Shown here in pieces: positions 18,970 through 30,088 of a stretch of DNA of 64,000 nucleotides. The stretch lies in the NCBI RefSeq assembly GCF_041242975.1, contig NZ_CP162488.1, forward strand, positions 4,454,001 through 4,518,000, written 5' to 3'. Numbering within the stretch: position 1 is the first letter of the stretch; each line of letters opens with the position of its first letter. The stretch comes from Xanthomonas sp. DAR 35659. Its GTDB lineage: Bacteria; Pseudomonadota; Gammaproteobacteria; Xanthomonadales; Xanthomonadaceae. Under the pieces are notes generated by a model, which ran no database searches, had not been told where the DNA came from, and saw only the letters and a list, made by a program, of their open reading frames with translations. Both the position numbers and the translations under genes were made by a program.

Positions 18970-19479
18970 TCAGCGGCCGCTGAGCACCAGATCGGCGATG
19001 ATGCCGGTGGCGATCGCCACCATCAGCAGGTTGCCGCCGTCGTCGCGGACCCAGCGATAGCCGTACGGCGGGCGCCGCACCTGGTAGCGGTCGTAGTCGT
19101 AGACCACGTAGTTCGGGCCGTAGTAGCGCTGGCCGCGCGCCCAGCGCGGCGGGCCCGGGCGGTAGTAGACGACATCCGGCCGGCGGCGGTAGCCGTCGCG
19201 ATAGCCATGCTCGTAGGCGTGCCGCGCATCGCGACGGTCACGCTCGCGATCGCGCCAGTCGCGCTCGCGGTCGGCGTCGCGGTAGCCGCGGTCGTACCAG
19301 CCGCGGTCCCCATGCGGGCCGCGGCCCGGCGGCGGCCCCGGCGGACCCCAGCCCGGCCCGTTGGCCGGTCCCGGACCCGGGCCCGGGCCGCCCGGACCCC
19401 AGGCGAAGGCGGGCGGCGCCATGAAACCCAGCGCCAGCGCGGACGAGAGGGCAAGGGTGGCAAAACGTTTCGCGTTCAT
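18970..19479 (-). CDS. RcnB-family periplasmic protein
   Basis: 169 residues with a signal peptide (FATLALSSALALGFMAPPAFA), then a Gly/Pro-rich stretch (about residues 28-55), an Arg/Asp-rich stretch (about 58-105) and a C-terminal RcnB-like segment (PPYGYRWVRDDGGNLLMVAI). E. coli RcnB is a periplasmic nickel/cobalt homeostasis protein, but many family members have no known role, so function is uncertain. It is divergent from ettA and has its own terminator. Confidence 0.75.
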   Translation of the reverse strand: MNAKRFATLALSSALALGFMAPPAFAWGPGGPGPGPGPANGPGWGPPGPPPGRGPHGDRGWYDRGYRDADRERDWRDRERDRRDARHAYEHGYRDGYRRRPDVVYYRPGPPRWARGQRYYGPNYVVYDYDRYQVRRPPYGYRWVRDDGGNLLMVAIATGIIADLVLSGR

Positions 19480-19704
19480 GGCAACTCCGTCACAGGGTGT
19501 GGCGATTGCATTTACGCCGGAACCGTCTGAACCGCTTCCTGCTGGAACCGGTTACGTATTCAGCTTGTCCGAATCGAGTAAGGAAGCGTTAACCCGCTCG
19601 CCGCCGAAGGCGGCTGAATGGCCTTGCCGCTATACTGTCGCCATCCCTTTTCTGCCGCTGTCCGGCCGCCCCGGCCGGGCGTCGGCATGCGCTACGGAGC
19701 CGCC

Positions 19705-21366
<1,662 letters not shown>

Positions 21367-21386
21367 GCCCCGCGCGCAGGGCATCC

Positions 21387-21422
21387 ACGCAAACGGCCGC
21401 GCCATGGCGCGGCCGTTTGCGT
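21387..21422 (+). terminator. Perfect palindromic terminator after ettA
   Basis: A perfect 36-base palindrome (arm ACGCAAACGGCCGCGCCA) 20 bases after the ettA stop, ending in GTTTGCGTTT. As a perfect palindrome it works on either strand. Confidence 0.75.
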
Positions 21423-21734
21423 TTCGGCCCTCGGTGCGCACGCCGGCCACCGGCGCCGGGGAAGACAACGGCGACATGCCTGCAGGACGGCACGCGGCAT
21501 CCCGGCTGCACGCGCGGCAGCACCGCCGCGGCATCGCGCGCGTCCCGATGCAGGCCGGACAGGCGCAGGAGGCCGCGAAAGGGCTGTGCGCACGCAGTGG
21601 CTGCGCCCGCCTGCGTACCGTCGGCCGCGCTTGCTGCCCGCCCTCCCAGACCGCCTACCGAACGCGCCGGGCAACGCACGCTTGCGTGGCGATGGTGTAG
21701 AAACACTGGCTGGCCCTCGCCGCTCGCGGACGCA
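21423..21734. other. Gap between ettA terminator and the DUF4434 gene
   Basis: About 310 bases with no convincing reading frame, repeat or clear promoter. It should hold the promoter of the DUF4434 gene, but I cannot place it. Confidence 0.4.
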
Positions 21735-22748
21735 ATGCGCAACGATCGCTCACGCTGCTCTTCCTTCTCGCCCGGCAGGCGCGACCTGCTGCGGCTGGCC
21801 GTGCTCGCTCCGGCGGCGGCCGGGCTGGGCCTGCTGCCGGGGTGTTCGGCGCCACCGCGCTTCGACGGCGGCTTCATCCAGCCGTGGCGCAGCCATCTGC
21901 AGCTGAGCGCGCAGCAGTGGCAGCAGCAGATGGCGCTGGCGCGACGCATGGGCTGCCGCCGGATCGTGCTGCAGTGGGCCGGGGTGTACGGCGGCGACGA
22001 TGCGGACTGGGAGGTGCCGGACACCGTGATGCAGGTGATCTTCTCCACCGCGGCGGCGGCGGGCCTGCAGGTGCGCGTCGGCCTGCCCTACCACGGCGGC
22101 TGGTGGAAGGCGCTGCAGCGCCCGGACCTGCCCGCGCTGGACGCCTTCCTGGCACTGACCCTGGAGCGCGCGCGCACCTACCTGCAGCGCGCACCGTGGG
22201 CGGCGCAGGGCAATTTCGGCGGCTGGTACCTGCCCTACGAACTGGAGCAGTTCCACTGGGCGCAGGACGACCGCCAGCAGCGCCTGTGCGACTGGCTCGC
22301 CGCGCTGCACGCCGCGGCCGCGGCCGGCACCGCGCAGCCGACCGCGATCTCGACCTACTTCAGCCGCCTGCCGGGCGCGGGCTCGCTCGCGCAACTGTGG
22401 CGCCGCATCCTCGCACGGGTACCGCTGCGGCCGATGGTGCAGGACGGCGTCGGCGTGGCCGGGCTGGGCAACCTGGACGGCGTGGATCCGCTGCTTGCGC
22501 TGCTGCGTGCGCGCAAGGTGGATTTCGACGTGGTGGTCGAAGTGTTCGAGCAGTTGTCCAGTTCGGCCGCCGACGGCAGCGACTTCCAGGCGCGGACCGC
22601 CGATGCGGCGCGCATCGACACGCAATTGGCATGGGCACGGCGCAGCGGCGCCGCGGAAGTCTTCGCCTTCGCGCTGGATCCGTGGCTGTCGCAGGACACG
22701 CCGCGCGCGCAAGCGCTGCGCCGCCAGTGGCGGATTTCGCGCCAGTAG
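21735..22748 (+). CDS. DUF4434 lipoprotein, possible glycoside hydrolase
   Basis: 337 residues. The N-terminus has a twin-arginine-like stretch (GRRDLLRLAVLAPAAAG) and a lipobox (LLPGC, Cys37), so export and lipid anchoring are likely. The body is a DUF4434 domain, predicted to be a TIM barrel like glycoside hydrolases, with the family segment GWYLPYELEQFHW; Glu169 and Glu171 are candidate catalytic acids. It converges on nfrA, 144 bases away. By analogy with BcsZ in cellulose loci it may trim the polymer made by the Nfr machine; this is inference from position and fold. Confidence 0.7.
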   Translation: MRNDRSRCSSFSPGRRDLLRLAVLAPAAAGLGLLPGCSAPPRFDGGFIQPWRSHLQLSAQQWQQQMALARRMGCRRIVLQWAGVYGGDDADWEVPDTVMQVIFSTAAAAGLQVRVGLPYHGGWWKALQRPDLPALDAFLALTLERARTYLQRAPWAAQGNFGGWYLPYELEQFHWAQDDRQQRLCDWLAALHAAAAAGTAQPTAISTYFSRLPGAGSLAQLWRRILARVPLRPMVQDGVGVAGLGNLDGVDPLLALLRARKVDFDVVVEVFEQLSSSAADGSDFQARTADAARIDTQLAWARRSGAAEVFAFALDPWLSQDTPRAQALRRQWRISRQ

Positions 22749-22892
22749 GATTCGCTGGCGCGCAGAGGCGACGTTCGCCGAGTCGCCGATTGCTGGCCGG
22801 CGCAGGCGCGACGGCGCAACGCGTCCGGCAGGCCAGTTCGCCCGTCCCGGGTACTCGACGCGGCAGGAGCGCGCGCGACGCCTGCCGCCGCC

Positions 22893-25718
22893 TCAGTAGT
22901 AGAGCGTGACGCTGCCGAACAGGCCCTTGGCGCGCTGGCTGTCGCCGCCGCCAAGCGCGGCGCGGTATTGCACGCTGAGGTCGAGATAGGAGCGCGCCGC
23001 GTTGTAGCGGTCCTCGCGGAACCAGTAGCGCGCGCCGAGGCCCGGCCCGGCGCCCAGCGACCAACTGCGCTGGCTGTCGGACAGGGCGAACGATTGCTTG
23101 CCCAGCAGCGGATAGGCGATGCCGCTGACCCGCGAACGCTGGTCCAACCAGTCCGCGGCCACCACCAGCGACGGGGTCAGCACCCAGCCGGTCTGCCCGG
23201 CACCGATGCGGTAGCTGCGGCCGGCGCGCACTTCCGCCGCGGCAAACCACTGCGCACGGCGCAGGCGGCCATCGGAGTCGAGCAGGGTGCGGACCGGCGC
23301 GCCGCTGGCGTCCACCTGGTCCACGCTGAAGCGTGCGCGGTTGTCGTCCCAGCTGTAGCCGGCCTGCGCGTAGCCGCTCAGCGTCCACCACTGCGACACG
23401 TCGGTGCGCATGCCGGTGCCGTGGTAGAAGCCGTAGGTCAGGTACGACGTCCAGCCGCCGGCGCCGCTGTGCAGGCGGTAGCGTGCCAGCGTGTCGGCCT
23501 GCAGCGGCTGGTTCGACTCGCGCTGGATGCGGCACTGCACCGCGGCCGCGTCGGCGAACACGCCGCCGCTGCGGCTGGCGCTGCCGAGGAACTGGCGGCG
23601 CTCGATGCCCGCGCTCAGGCCGGTGTGGCCGAACGCGTAGCGCACACCGAACGCGCCGATGGTCGATGGCCAGCCTGCAAGCGAACGCGAACGGCGCAGC
23701 CGCTCGGCCTGGGTGCGCGCGTCGTCGGTGACCTCGCCGGTGCACGGATCCACCGCGCGCAGCGATTCGAACGTGCCGCCTTCGTCGTACAGCGTGTTGG
23801 AGGTCCGCGCATACGCTTCCAGCGTGCCGTGCGCGGTGACGAATGCCCGCGGCCGCCAGAACGCCTCCAGGGTGCCGAACGCCGAATCGCCCGGCGTGCT
23901 GATCGCGGTGCCGCCCAGGTTGCTCGCCGCCTGGCGCGCGCCGCGATAGCCGACGGCGGCGGTGATGCCCCACGTGCGCGACAGTTCGGCGATGGCGCCG
24001 CGGGTGCCGTCGCGCTGCGCCGGGGCCAGCGGCAGCGTGCCCTGGTCGGCGCGGTCGATCGCGCTGCGCAGCAAGGCCACGGCCTGCGTGGCGTCGCCGC
24101 TGGCGGCGCTGGCGTAGGCCTGGTCGAGCACGAGGCTGGGCGGCGCCTTGCCGGTCGCCTCGGCCGCGCGGAAGTCCTCCAGCGCGCGCGCCGGTTCGCC
24201 GGCGCGCTGGGCCAGGTAGCCGCGCTGCAGCAGCAGGCCGGCATCGCCCGGGCGCTGCGCCAGCGCCTGATCCAGGCGCTGCCGCGCCTGCGCCTGCTGG
24301 GCGCGGTCGCCGGCGGCCAGGGCGGTGGTGAGCAGGGCCTGCAAGCCGCTGTCATCCGGGCGCGCCTGCAGCGCGCGCTGCGCTTCGGCGATGGCGTCCT
24401 GGTAGTCCTGCCGCGCGTAGGCGGCATAGGCGCGCTGCGCGGCGCCGCCGCTGCCCTGCAGATCGGCCGGGACCAGGTCGCAGCGGCTGCCGCCGGGCGT
24501 CTCGCGGCAGCGCCGCAGCGGTGCCGGGTAGGTCGCCAGGGTCAACGGCTGCGCCGGACGCGGCTGGCGCAGCGCCGCGGCGCGGGCGGCGATGGCCTCG
24601 CCCAACTGCTGCCGCGCGGCGGCATCCGCGTCGGCCAGCGGATCGGCCTGCAACGGTTGCAGCAGGCGTGCGGCGCGGTCGCGATCGCCGGCGGCGATCG
24701 CCGCGTCCACCGCCAGCAGGCGCAGGTCGCGCCGCTGCTGCGGATCGAGCCCGTCCTGGTCCAGCGCGGCGTCGAAATCGGCATTGGCCTGCGCGCTGCG
24801 CGCCTGCAGTTGGCGCAGGTAGGCGCGCATGACCAGCGCCGCGGTGTCGTGGCGGTCGGCCTGCAACGCCTGCTCGGCGCTGGCCTCGGCGGCGGATACC
24901 TGTCCGTCCAGCAATTGCGCGGTCATCAGCAGCAGGCGATGCGCGGCCACTTCCGGCGCGTCCGCGACGGCCTGCCGCGCGCATCGGATCGCGGCGCCGA
25001 AGTCCTGCGCGCCCAAGGCGCGCTCGCCCTCCTGCGCCGCCGCGCTCGCGCGCTGGTGGCGCAGCGCGGCCCGACGGGCTTGCAGTTCGGCGACGTTCGG
25101 CGCGCCCAATTGCAGTGCGGTCGCGATGGCGGCGTCGGCCTGGTCGAAACGCTGCTGCGCCGCCAGCGCGGCCACCCACAGGGTCGCCCAGGCGCCCTGC
25201 CGCGGCTGCTGCCGGAACGCCTGCTCGGCCTGCTCCGCGGCCGCGGCCATGCGGCCTTCGTCATAGGCGGCGTAGGCCTGCGTGGCCAGCGCGAAGGCGC
25301 GCCGATCGGCCTGCCCGGCGGCGCTGGGCGATGGGATCGGGCGTGGCGCCGCGGCGCCAGGGCGTGCCGCCGCGGGAGCCGCGGCGGCCAGGCCCGGCAG
25401 CGCCGGATCCTGCACGCCGTCGGCCAGCGCGCGGCGCGCCTGCGCGCGCGCGGCGTCGGCGCGGCCCAGCTTCTGCAACGCGTAGATCTGCAGCAGGCGC
25501 AGCCGCGCCACGTCCGGGCGCAGCCGCACCGCTTCGGCGGCCTGGCGGCTGGCCTGCTGATAGTCGCCGCGCGCATACGCCGCATAGGCGTCCTCGGCGA
25601 TGCGATAGGCGGCGCCGCTCAGCGGCAGCGGCTGCGGCGACGGCTGCGCCCACGCGGGTGCGCCGCCCAGGCCGAGCAGGCTCAACGCGATCACGCCGGA
25701 CAACACGCTGATCCTCAT
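22893..25718 (-). CDS. nfrA: NfrA-like outer-membrane TPR/barrel protein
   Basis: 941 residues. A signal peptide (VIALSLLGLGGAPAWA) is followed by many Ala-rich TPR-like helices (about residues 35-590) and a C-terminal domain of strands (about 600-941) ending in Tyr-Tyr, as barrels do. The C-terminal region matches the NfrA C-terminal family. In E. coli NfrA is the outer-membrane receptor of phage N4 and acts with the synthase NfrB. Here its ATG overlaps the nfrB stop (ATGA). It is the likely exporter of the polymer. The layout parallels BcsC. Confidence 0.85.
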   Translation of the reverse strand: MRISVLSGVIALSLLGLGGAPAWAQPSPQPLPLSGAAYRIAEDAYAAYARGDYQQASRQAAEAVRLRPDVARLRLLQIYALQKLGRADAARAQARRALADGVQDPALPGLAAAAPAAARPGAAAPRPIPSPSAAGQADRRAFALATQAYAAYDEGRMAAAAEQAEQAFRQQPRQGAWATLWVAALAAQQRFDQADAAIATALQLGAPNVAELQARRAALRHQRASAAAQEGERALGAQDFGAAIRCARQAVADAPEVAAHRLLLMTAQLLDGQVSAAEASAEQALQADRHDTAALVMRAYLRQLQARSAQANADFDAALDQDGLDPQQRRDLRLLAVDAAIAAGDRDRAARLLQPLQADPLADADAAARQQLGEAIAARAAALRQPRPAQPLTLATYPAPLRRCRETPGGSRCDLVPADLQGSGGAAQRAYAAYARQDYQDAIAEAQRALQARPDDSGLQALLTTALAAGDRAQQAQARQRLDQALAQRPGDAGLLLQRGYLAQRAGEPARALEDFRAAEATGKAPPSLVLDQAYASAASGDATQAVALLRSAIDRADQGTLPLAPAQRDGTRGAIAELSRTWGITAAVGYRGARQAASNLGGTAISTPGDSAFGTLEAFWRPRAFVTAHGTLEAYARTSNTLYDEGGTFESLRAVDPCTGEVTDDARTQAERLRRSRSLAGWPSTIGAFGVRYAFGHTGLSAGIERRQFLGSASRSGGVFADAAAVQCRIQRESNQPLQADTLARYRLHSGAGGWTSYLTYGFYHGTGMRTDVSQWWTLSGYAQAGYSWDDNRARFSVDQVDASGAPVRTLLDSDGRLRRAQWFAAAEVRAGRSYRIGAGQTGWVLTPSLVVAADWLDQRSRVSGIAYPLLGKQSFALSDSQRSWSLGAGPGLGARYWFREDRYNAARSYLDLSVQYRAALGGGDSQRAKGLFGSVTLYY

Positions 25719-27859
25719 GCCTGCACCTCACCGCCGACGCTGTCGCGGGGTTGCGCGGCGCGACGGTACTGCTCGCGCACGGCGGCGGCGATCGCCGCCT
25801 CGGTGGCGACGCCGCGCTTGACCAGGTAGTCGCCGATGCGGCCGTCGCGTTGCGGCTTGTAGTCGTCCAGTGCACGCTCGAACTGATCGCGGGCGATCAG
25901 CCGCAGCTCCACCAGCAGATCGCCCAGCAGCGGCGCCGCGTCGATCCGGTAGCTCTCGCCGCTGATCAGGCGCAAGCCGGCGTTGATCTCGCTCTCGCGG
26001 GCGATGGCCTGGATCAGCACGCTGGCACCGGTGCCCTGCAGCAGCCGCGCCTGCTCGTCCTCTGACAGGGCGTTGGCCACCGCGACCGGCAACTGCTCGG
26101 GCGCGCTCGGCGGCAGCGGCAGCAGGCGCCACTGCACGCAGGCCTCGACCGACAGCGCGAACGTCCCGGCCCGCAGGTAGTCGACGTCGATCGTCGCGCG
26201 CGGCAGGTCGCCCTGGAAGGCGATGGCCTCGGCCAGGGTCTCGTCGTCCAGCCAGCCCTGCGCGACCAGGATCCGCCCCAGCGGCTGCTGGCGCCCGCTC
26301 TGCTGTTGCCGCAGCGCCTGCGCCACGCGCTCGGGCTCGACCGCCTCCCAGGTGGCCAGCAGCTCGCCCAGGCGCCGCCGCGTCTGCACCAGCTGCGCGG
26401 CGGACGGGAACTCGTGCATGGTCTTGTCCCACACCATGCGTTTGCCGAACAGCAGATAGAGCAGGAACATGCGCCAGGCGCGCGCGGTGGCCATGAAGTT
26501 GATCATGTTGCCGACCACCATGCGCGGAATCGACATCAGCGCATGCTCCCAGCCGTACAGGCGGTTGACGAAGTAGAAGCGCTGCAGCACCCGCGTCAGC
26601 AACGCCGCGGTGGTGAGCAGCGCCACGTTCATCTGCCAGGTGCCGCTCTGGAAGACGGTCGGGAACTGCAGGGTCCAGGCGCCACTGACCTTGAGCACCC
26701 AGAACAGCAGCAACTGCAGAAAGATCAGGTAGGCGAAGACGCTGACGAAGGAAGTCACGATGCCCTTGCGATCGCGCGCCAGCAGGTACTTGGTCGCCAG
26801 CGAGCCGCGCCAGCCCAGCGTCTCCCAGCTCTGCAGGCCGATGCCCAGCACCCAGCGCGCCTTCTGCCGGTACGAGGCGCGGAAGTTGTCCGGGAAATAC
26901 TCGCGCACGCACAGCGCCATGCGCAGGGTGCGCTCGCGCACCGGGCCCCAGCCGAACCACGACGCGCGGCGCACGCGGAACTGCACCGGGAAGCGCGCGA
27001 AGATCGACTGCATGCCCATCGCCGCCAGGCGCGCGCCGACGTCGTAGTCCTCGGTCAGGCTGTCGGCGCTGAACGGCTGGTTGCCGGTGGCCTCGCTCAG
27101 CGCCAGCAGCGCCCTGCGCGAGAAGCAGGTGCCGACGCCGGCCGAGGGCACCATGCCGGACACGCTTTCGCGCACCACCAGATCCTTGGCATGCCATTCG
27201 GCGAATTCGTCCATGTACACGCCGGCGACCAGCTCGTACCACTCGCGGTCCAGCGAGGTCACCGGCAACTGGATCATGTCCTTGCGCGGCAGCAGGTAGT
27301 TGAAGAAGCGCAGCTCCAGCGGATGCAGCACGTCCTCGCTGTCGTGCAGGACCACGCCGGCGAACTGGCCGCCGTGGCGCTTCTCGTACTCGAAGATCGC
27401 CAGCACCAGCCAGTTCAGGCAGTCGGCCTTGCTGGTCGGGCCGGGGTGCGGCACCTCGACCCGGCGCATGCGCCTGTAGCGGCGGCACATGCGCTCCACC
27501 TCGGCGATGGTCTGCGCGTCGTTGGGATAGGTGCCGACGAAGACCATGTAGTCGTGGTAGTCGAGCACGTCGATCATGTTCTCGACCATCTGCGCGATCA
27601 CGTCGTATTCGGCCCAGGCCGGCACCATGATCGCCAGCGTCTGTTCGGGCCGCTGCTGCAGGTCCTGCTGGGTCAGCGGCCGGTACTGGCGGCGCTGCTT
27701 CACGATCAGGCTGCGCCAGAGTTCGCGCCCCCAGTACCAGGCATCGATGAACAGGTCGTCGAGGCTGGAGACCAGGATCACCACCGCTACCGCCACCGCC
27801 GCCGTCTCCAGGAAGGCGTAGTAGTTGGCGAGGTGGATGTTCCAGGCGAGGGCGTCCAC
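25715..27859 (-). CDS. nfrB: NfrB-like glycosyltransferase with MshEN-like c-di-GMP domain
   Basis: Inner-membrane polysaccharide synthase of 714 residues. After one membrane helix (about 15-33) comes a family 2 glycosyltransferase with DSED (173-176), LTEDYDVG (Glu-Asp 270-271) and QKARW (332-336), then several helices. From about residue 525 the chain carries MshEN-type repeats (PLGRILVAQGWL, LLGDLLVELRLI, RIGDYLVKRGVA), a known c-di-GMP binding fold. In E. coli NfrB makes a ManNAc-containing polymer under c-di-GMP control. It lies 6 bases after the bcsB-like gene and overlaps nfrA by 4. Confidence 0.9.
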   Translation of the reverse strand: MDALAWNIHLANYYAFLETAAVAVAVVILVSSLDDLFIDAWYWGRELWRSLIVKQRRQYRPLTQQDLQQRPEQTLAIMVPAWAEYDVIAQMVENMIDVLDYHDYMVFVGTYPNDAQTIAEVERMCRRYRRMRRVEVPHPGPTSKADCLNWLVLAIFEYEKRHGGQFAGVVLHDSEDVLHPLELRFFNYLLPRKDMIQLPVTSLDREWYELVAGVYMDEFAEWHAKDLVVRESVSGMVPSAGVGTCFSRRALLALSEATGNQPFSADSLTEDYDVGARLAAMGMQSIFARFPVQFRVRRASWFGWGPVRERTLRMALCVREYFPDNFRASYRQKARWVLGIGLQSWETLGWRGSLATKYLLARDRKGIVTSFVSVFAYLIFLQLLLFWVLKVSGAWTLQFPTVFQSGTWQMNVALLTTAALLTRVLQRFYFVNRLYGWEHALMSIPRMVVGNMINFMATARAWRMFLLYLLFGKRMVWDKTMHEFPSAAQLVQTRRRLGELLATWEAVEPERVAQALRQQQSGRQQPLGRILVAQGWLDDETLAEAIAFQGDLPRATIDVDYLRAGTFALSVEACVQWRLLPLPPSAPEQLPVAVANALSEDEQARLLQGTGASVLIQAIARESEINAGLRLISGESYRIDAAPLLGDLLVELRLIARDQFERALDDYKPQRDGRIGDYLVKRGVATEAAIAAAVREQYRRAAQPRDSVGGEVQA

Positions 27860-27865
27860 CGCCGG

Positions 27866-30088
27866 TCAGTGCCCGGACGACGCGGCCGCGCGACGACGCC
27901 GGACCTGGGTCACGCGCGCGGCCAGCAGCATGAACACGATCACCCCGACCAGCACCAGCAGCCACACCATGTGCTGCTGCCACAGCGGCTGCGGATCGGC
28001 CTGCTCGGCCAGGCGCGCGCCACTCGGATCCTCGCCGTTGAAATCCTGCACCTCGCCGCGCGCGTCCAGCAGCGCGAGGGTGCCGCGGGTCAGACGGAAC
28101 GGCGCGGCGATCTGCGGCCCCTCGCGGCCCAGCTCGCGGTAGATCACGCCGGTCTTGGCGCCGCTGCCGACCACCTCGACCAGCGCCGCGCGATCGAGCC
28201 CGGCCAGGTCCAGCAGCACCTGCCCGCCCGGGCCGGCCACGACCAGCTTGCCGTCGCGCACCGCCTCGCTGCGCGCCAGGCCCTGCGGGGCCAGCAGGAA
28301 ACTGAGATAGGCGCCGCTGGGCGCAATCGCGGCGTTGCCCTCGCCGAGCCGGAGCGTGGCCTGCATCGGCGAGGCGCCGGTCGCGCCCACCAGGCGGATC
28401 ACCTTGGCCAGCGACGCCGGCGCGTCCTGCAGCCAGGCGGACGGGACGAACAGTTCGTATGGGCCGGCCAGCTGCACGGCGGCGCCGACGAAATCCCCGC
28501 CGGTGCCGCGATCGGCCAGGCGCAGGTGGCTGCTGGGCAGCACCGACACCGGATACGCCGTGGCCGGATCGTGGCAGTACGGGCGCGCCGGCTGGCGCTG
28601 GAAGCTGATCCGCACCTGGTTGCGCGCGGCCAGCGCGAAGCGCGGCACCTTGGCGACCAGCCGCTGCGGCTTGCCGTCGCCGTTGAGCACCTTGGCGCCC
28701 AGCAGGTAGTCGTTGAAGAAGATCGAGGCGACCGCGCCCTGCCCGGCCGCGTTCGGCGCGGCGGCGACGTCGATCACCACCTCGCTGGGCAGGCGGCCGT
28801 CGCCGGACAGCGCGCCCAGGTCGAAATTCGCGCTGCGGTCGGCGCGCGCGACGACGTCCACGCTGCCGGCGATGCCGCCCAGCCGGTCGAGCAGCACCAC
28901 GCCGTCGCCGGTCGGGACCGGCAGCGCCTGGCCGACCCGCAGCGCGCGGCCCAGCGCATAGGCGCGCCACTGCTCGGTGAGCAGGCCGGCGACCTTGGCG
29001 CCGGCGCTGGGAGCGACCAGCACGGTCGGGCGCCCGCCGACCAGGGTCACCTGCAGCGACGCGGTGCCCAGCGCTTGCTCGTAGCCGGCCATGCCGGCCG
29101 TGCGCCACGCCGCGAACGCCGCGGCCGCCTCCGGCCCGGCCGCGCCGACCTCGCGGCCCAGCGCATCCAGCGCCACGCGCACGCCGGCGCGCAGCGGGTC
29201 GCTCAGCACCGCCACGTCGGCCGCGATCGGGCCGGCATCGCCCAGCGACAGCAGCGCGCCGACTTCGGCCGGGCTGCCGATACGGTGGCTGGCGCTGCCA
29301 TCGGCCAGCGCGGCGTAGGCGGGAATGGCGGCCAGGCTGGCCGGGATCGCCAGCCCGCGCAGATCCACGCTCGCGCCCACCGCCGGCAGCGCGATCACCT
29401 CCACGCGCTTGCCGCCGTTCTCCAGCGCCGCGCCCACGCGCCACGCCGCATCGTAGCTGGCGGCGCTGGTGGCGCGGCCGTCCACCAGCACGCGCACCTT
29501 GGCCGGCAACGCGCCCCAGGCCTTGGCCACGGTGTCGATCGCGCGGCCGTCGAAGCGGTAGCTGAAGCGCGAGTCCGGCGACAGCCGCAGCACGTTGGCC
29601 GGCGCGCTCTGGTCGGCGCACTCGTACTCGGAGACCACCGACCACCAGCCCACGCCGAAGCGCACGAAGCCGCTGGGACGGGCGAAGCCGTCGATGCCGA
29701 TGCTCTGGTCGAGGTCGCCCTGCGCGTCGGTGATCGCGCGCGCCGCCACCGGGTCGCCGTCGATCGACAGCAGGCTGGAACTGCGCCCCGGATGTCCGCG
29801 CAGGTAGCGCGCCTGCACCTGCAGTTGCGCATCGCGGGTGGGCACGCCCGCCGGCACCGGCAGGTACAGCTCGCGCTGGCTTTCCTGGCCGCTGAGCACC
29901 AGCGGCTGGGCGACGCCGAGGTCGCGCAGGGTCATCGAGCGCTGCACCGTGGTCTGCCCGGCCCATTCGCCGAACTGCGCGGCGACCGTGTCGGCGGCCG
30001 CGGCGGGCGCCGCGGCGGCCAGCAGCGCCAGGGCCAACGGCATGACCGGGAACACGGGGGCGGCGGAACGGCGGCGGGTCTGGGTCAT
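27866..30088 (-). CDS. BcsB-like periplasmic subunit of the Nfr synthase
   Basis: 740 residues. A signal peptide (PLALALLAAAAPAAAA) leads into a large periplasmic part similar in layout to the cellulose synthase subunit BcsB (SVVSEYECADQSAPANVLRL, FFNDYLLGAKVL, RNQVRISFQRQP). It ends with one membrane helix (VWLLVLVGVIVFMLLAA, about 710-728) and an Arg-rich tail. In cellulose synthase, BcsB receives the polymer and anchors the synthase; the same is inferred here for NfrB. Its ATG at 30088 overlaps the wecB stop (ATGA). This is a second BcsB homologue besides the one at 38-40 kb. Confidence 0.8.
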   Translation of the reverse strand: MTQTRRRSAAPVFPVMPLALALLAAAAPAAAADTVAAQFGEWAGQTTVQRSMTLRDLGVAQPLVLSGQESQRELYLPVPAGVPTRDAQLQVQARYLRGHPGRSSSLLSIDGDPVAARAITDAQGDLDQSIGIDGFARPSGFVRFGVGWWSVVSEYECADQSAPANVLRLSPDSRFSYRFDGRAIDTVAKAWGALPAKVRVLVDGRATSAASYDAAWRVGAALENGGKRVEVIALPAVGASVDLRGLAIPASLAAIPAYAALADGSASHRIGSPAEVGALLSLGDAGPIAADVAVLSDPLRAGVRVALDALGREVGAAGPEAAAAFAAWRTAGMAGYEQALGTASLQVTLVGGRPTVLVAPSAGAKVAGLLTEQWRAYALGRALRVGQALPVPTGDGVVLLDRLGGIAGSVDVVARADRSANFDLGALSGDGRLPSEVVIDVAAAPNAAGQGAVASIFFNDYLLGAKVLNGDGKPQRLVAKVPRFALAARNQVRISFQRQPARPYCHDPATAYPVSVLPSSHLRLADRGTGGDFVGAAVQLAGPYELFVPSAWLQDAPASLAKVIRLVGATGASPMQATLRLGEGNAAIAPSGAYLSFLLAPQGLARSEAVRDGKLVVAGPGGQVLLDLAGLDRAALVEVVGSGAKTGVIYRELGREGPQIAAPFRLTRGTLALLDARGEVQDFNGEDPSGARLAEQADPQPLWQQHMVWLLVLVGVIVFMLLAARVTQVRRRRAAASSGH

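Noticed and set aside
22360..23973. Minus-strand frame across the nfrA end
   Set aside because: Off-frame reading of nfrA; no family sequence.
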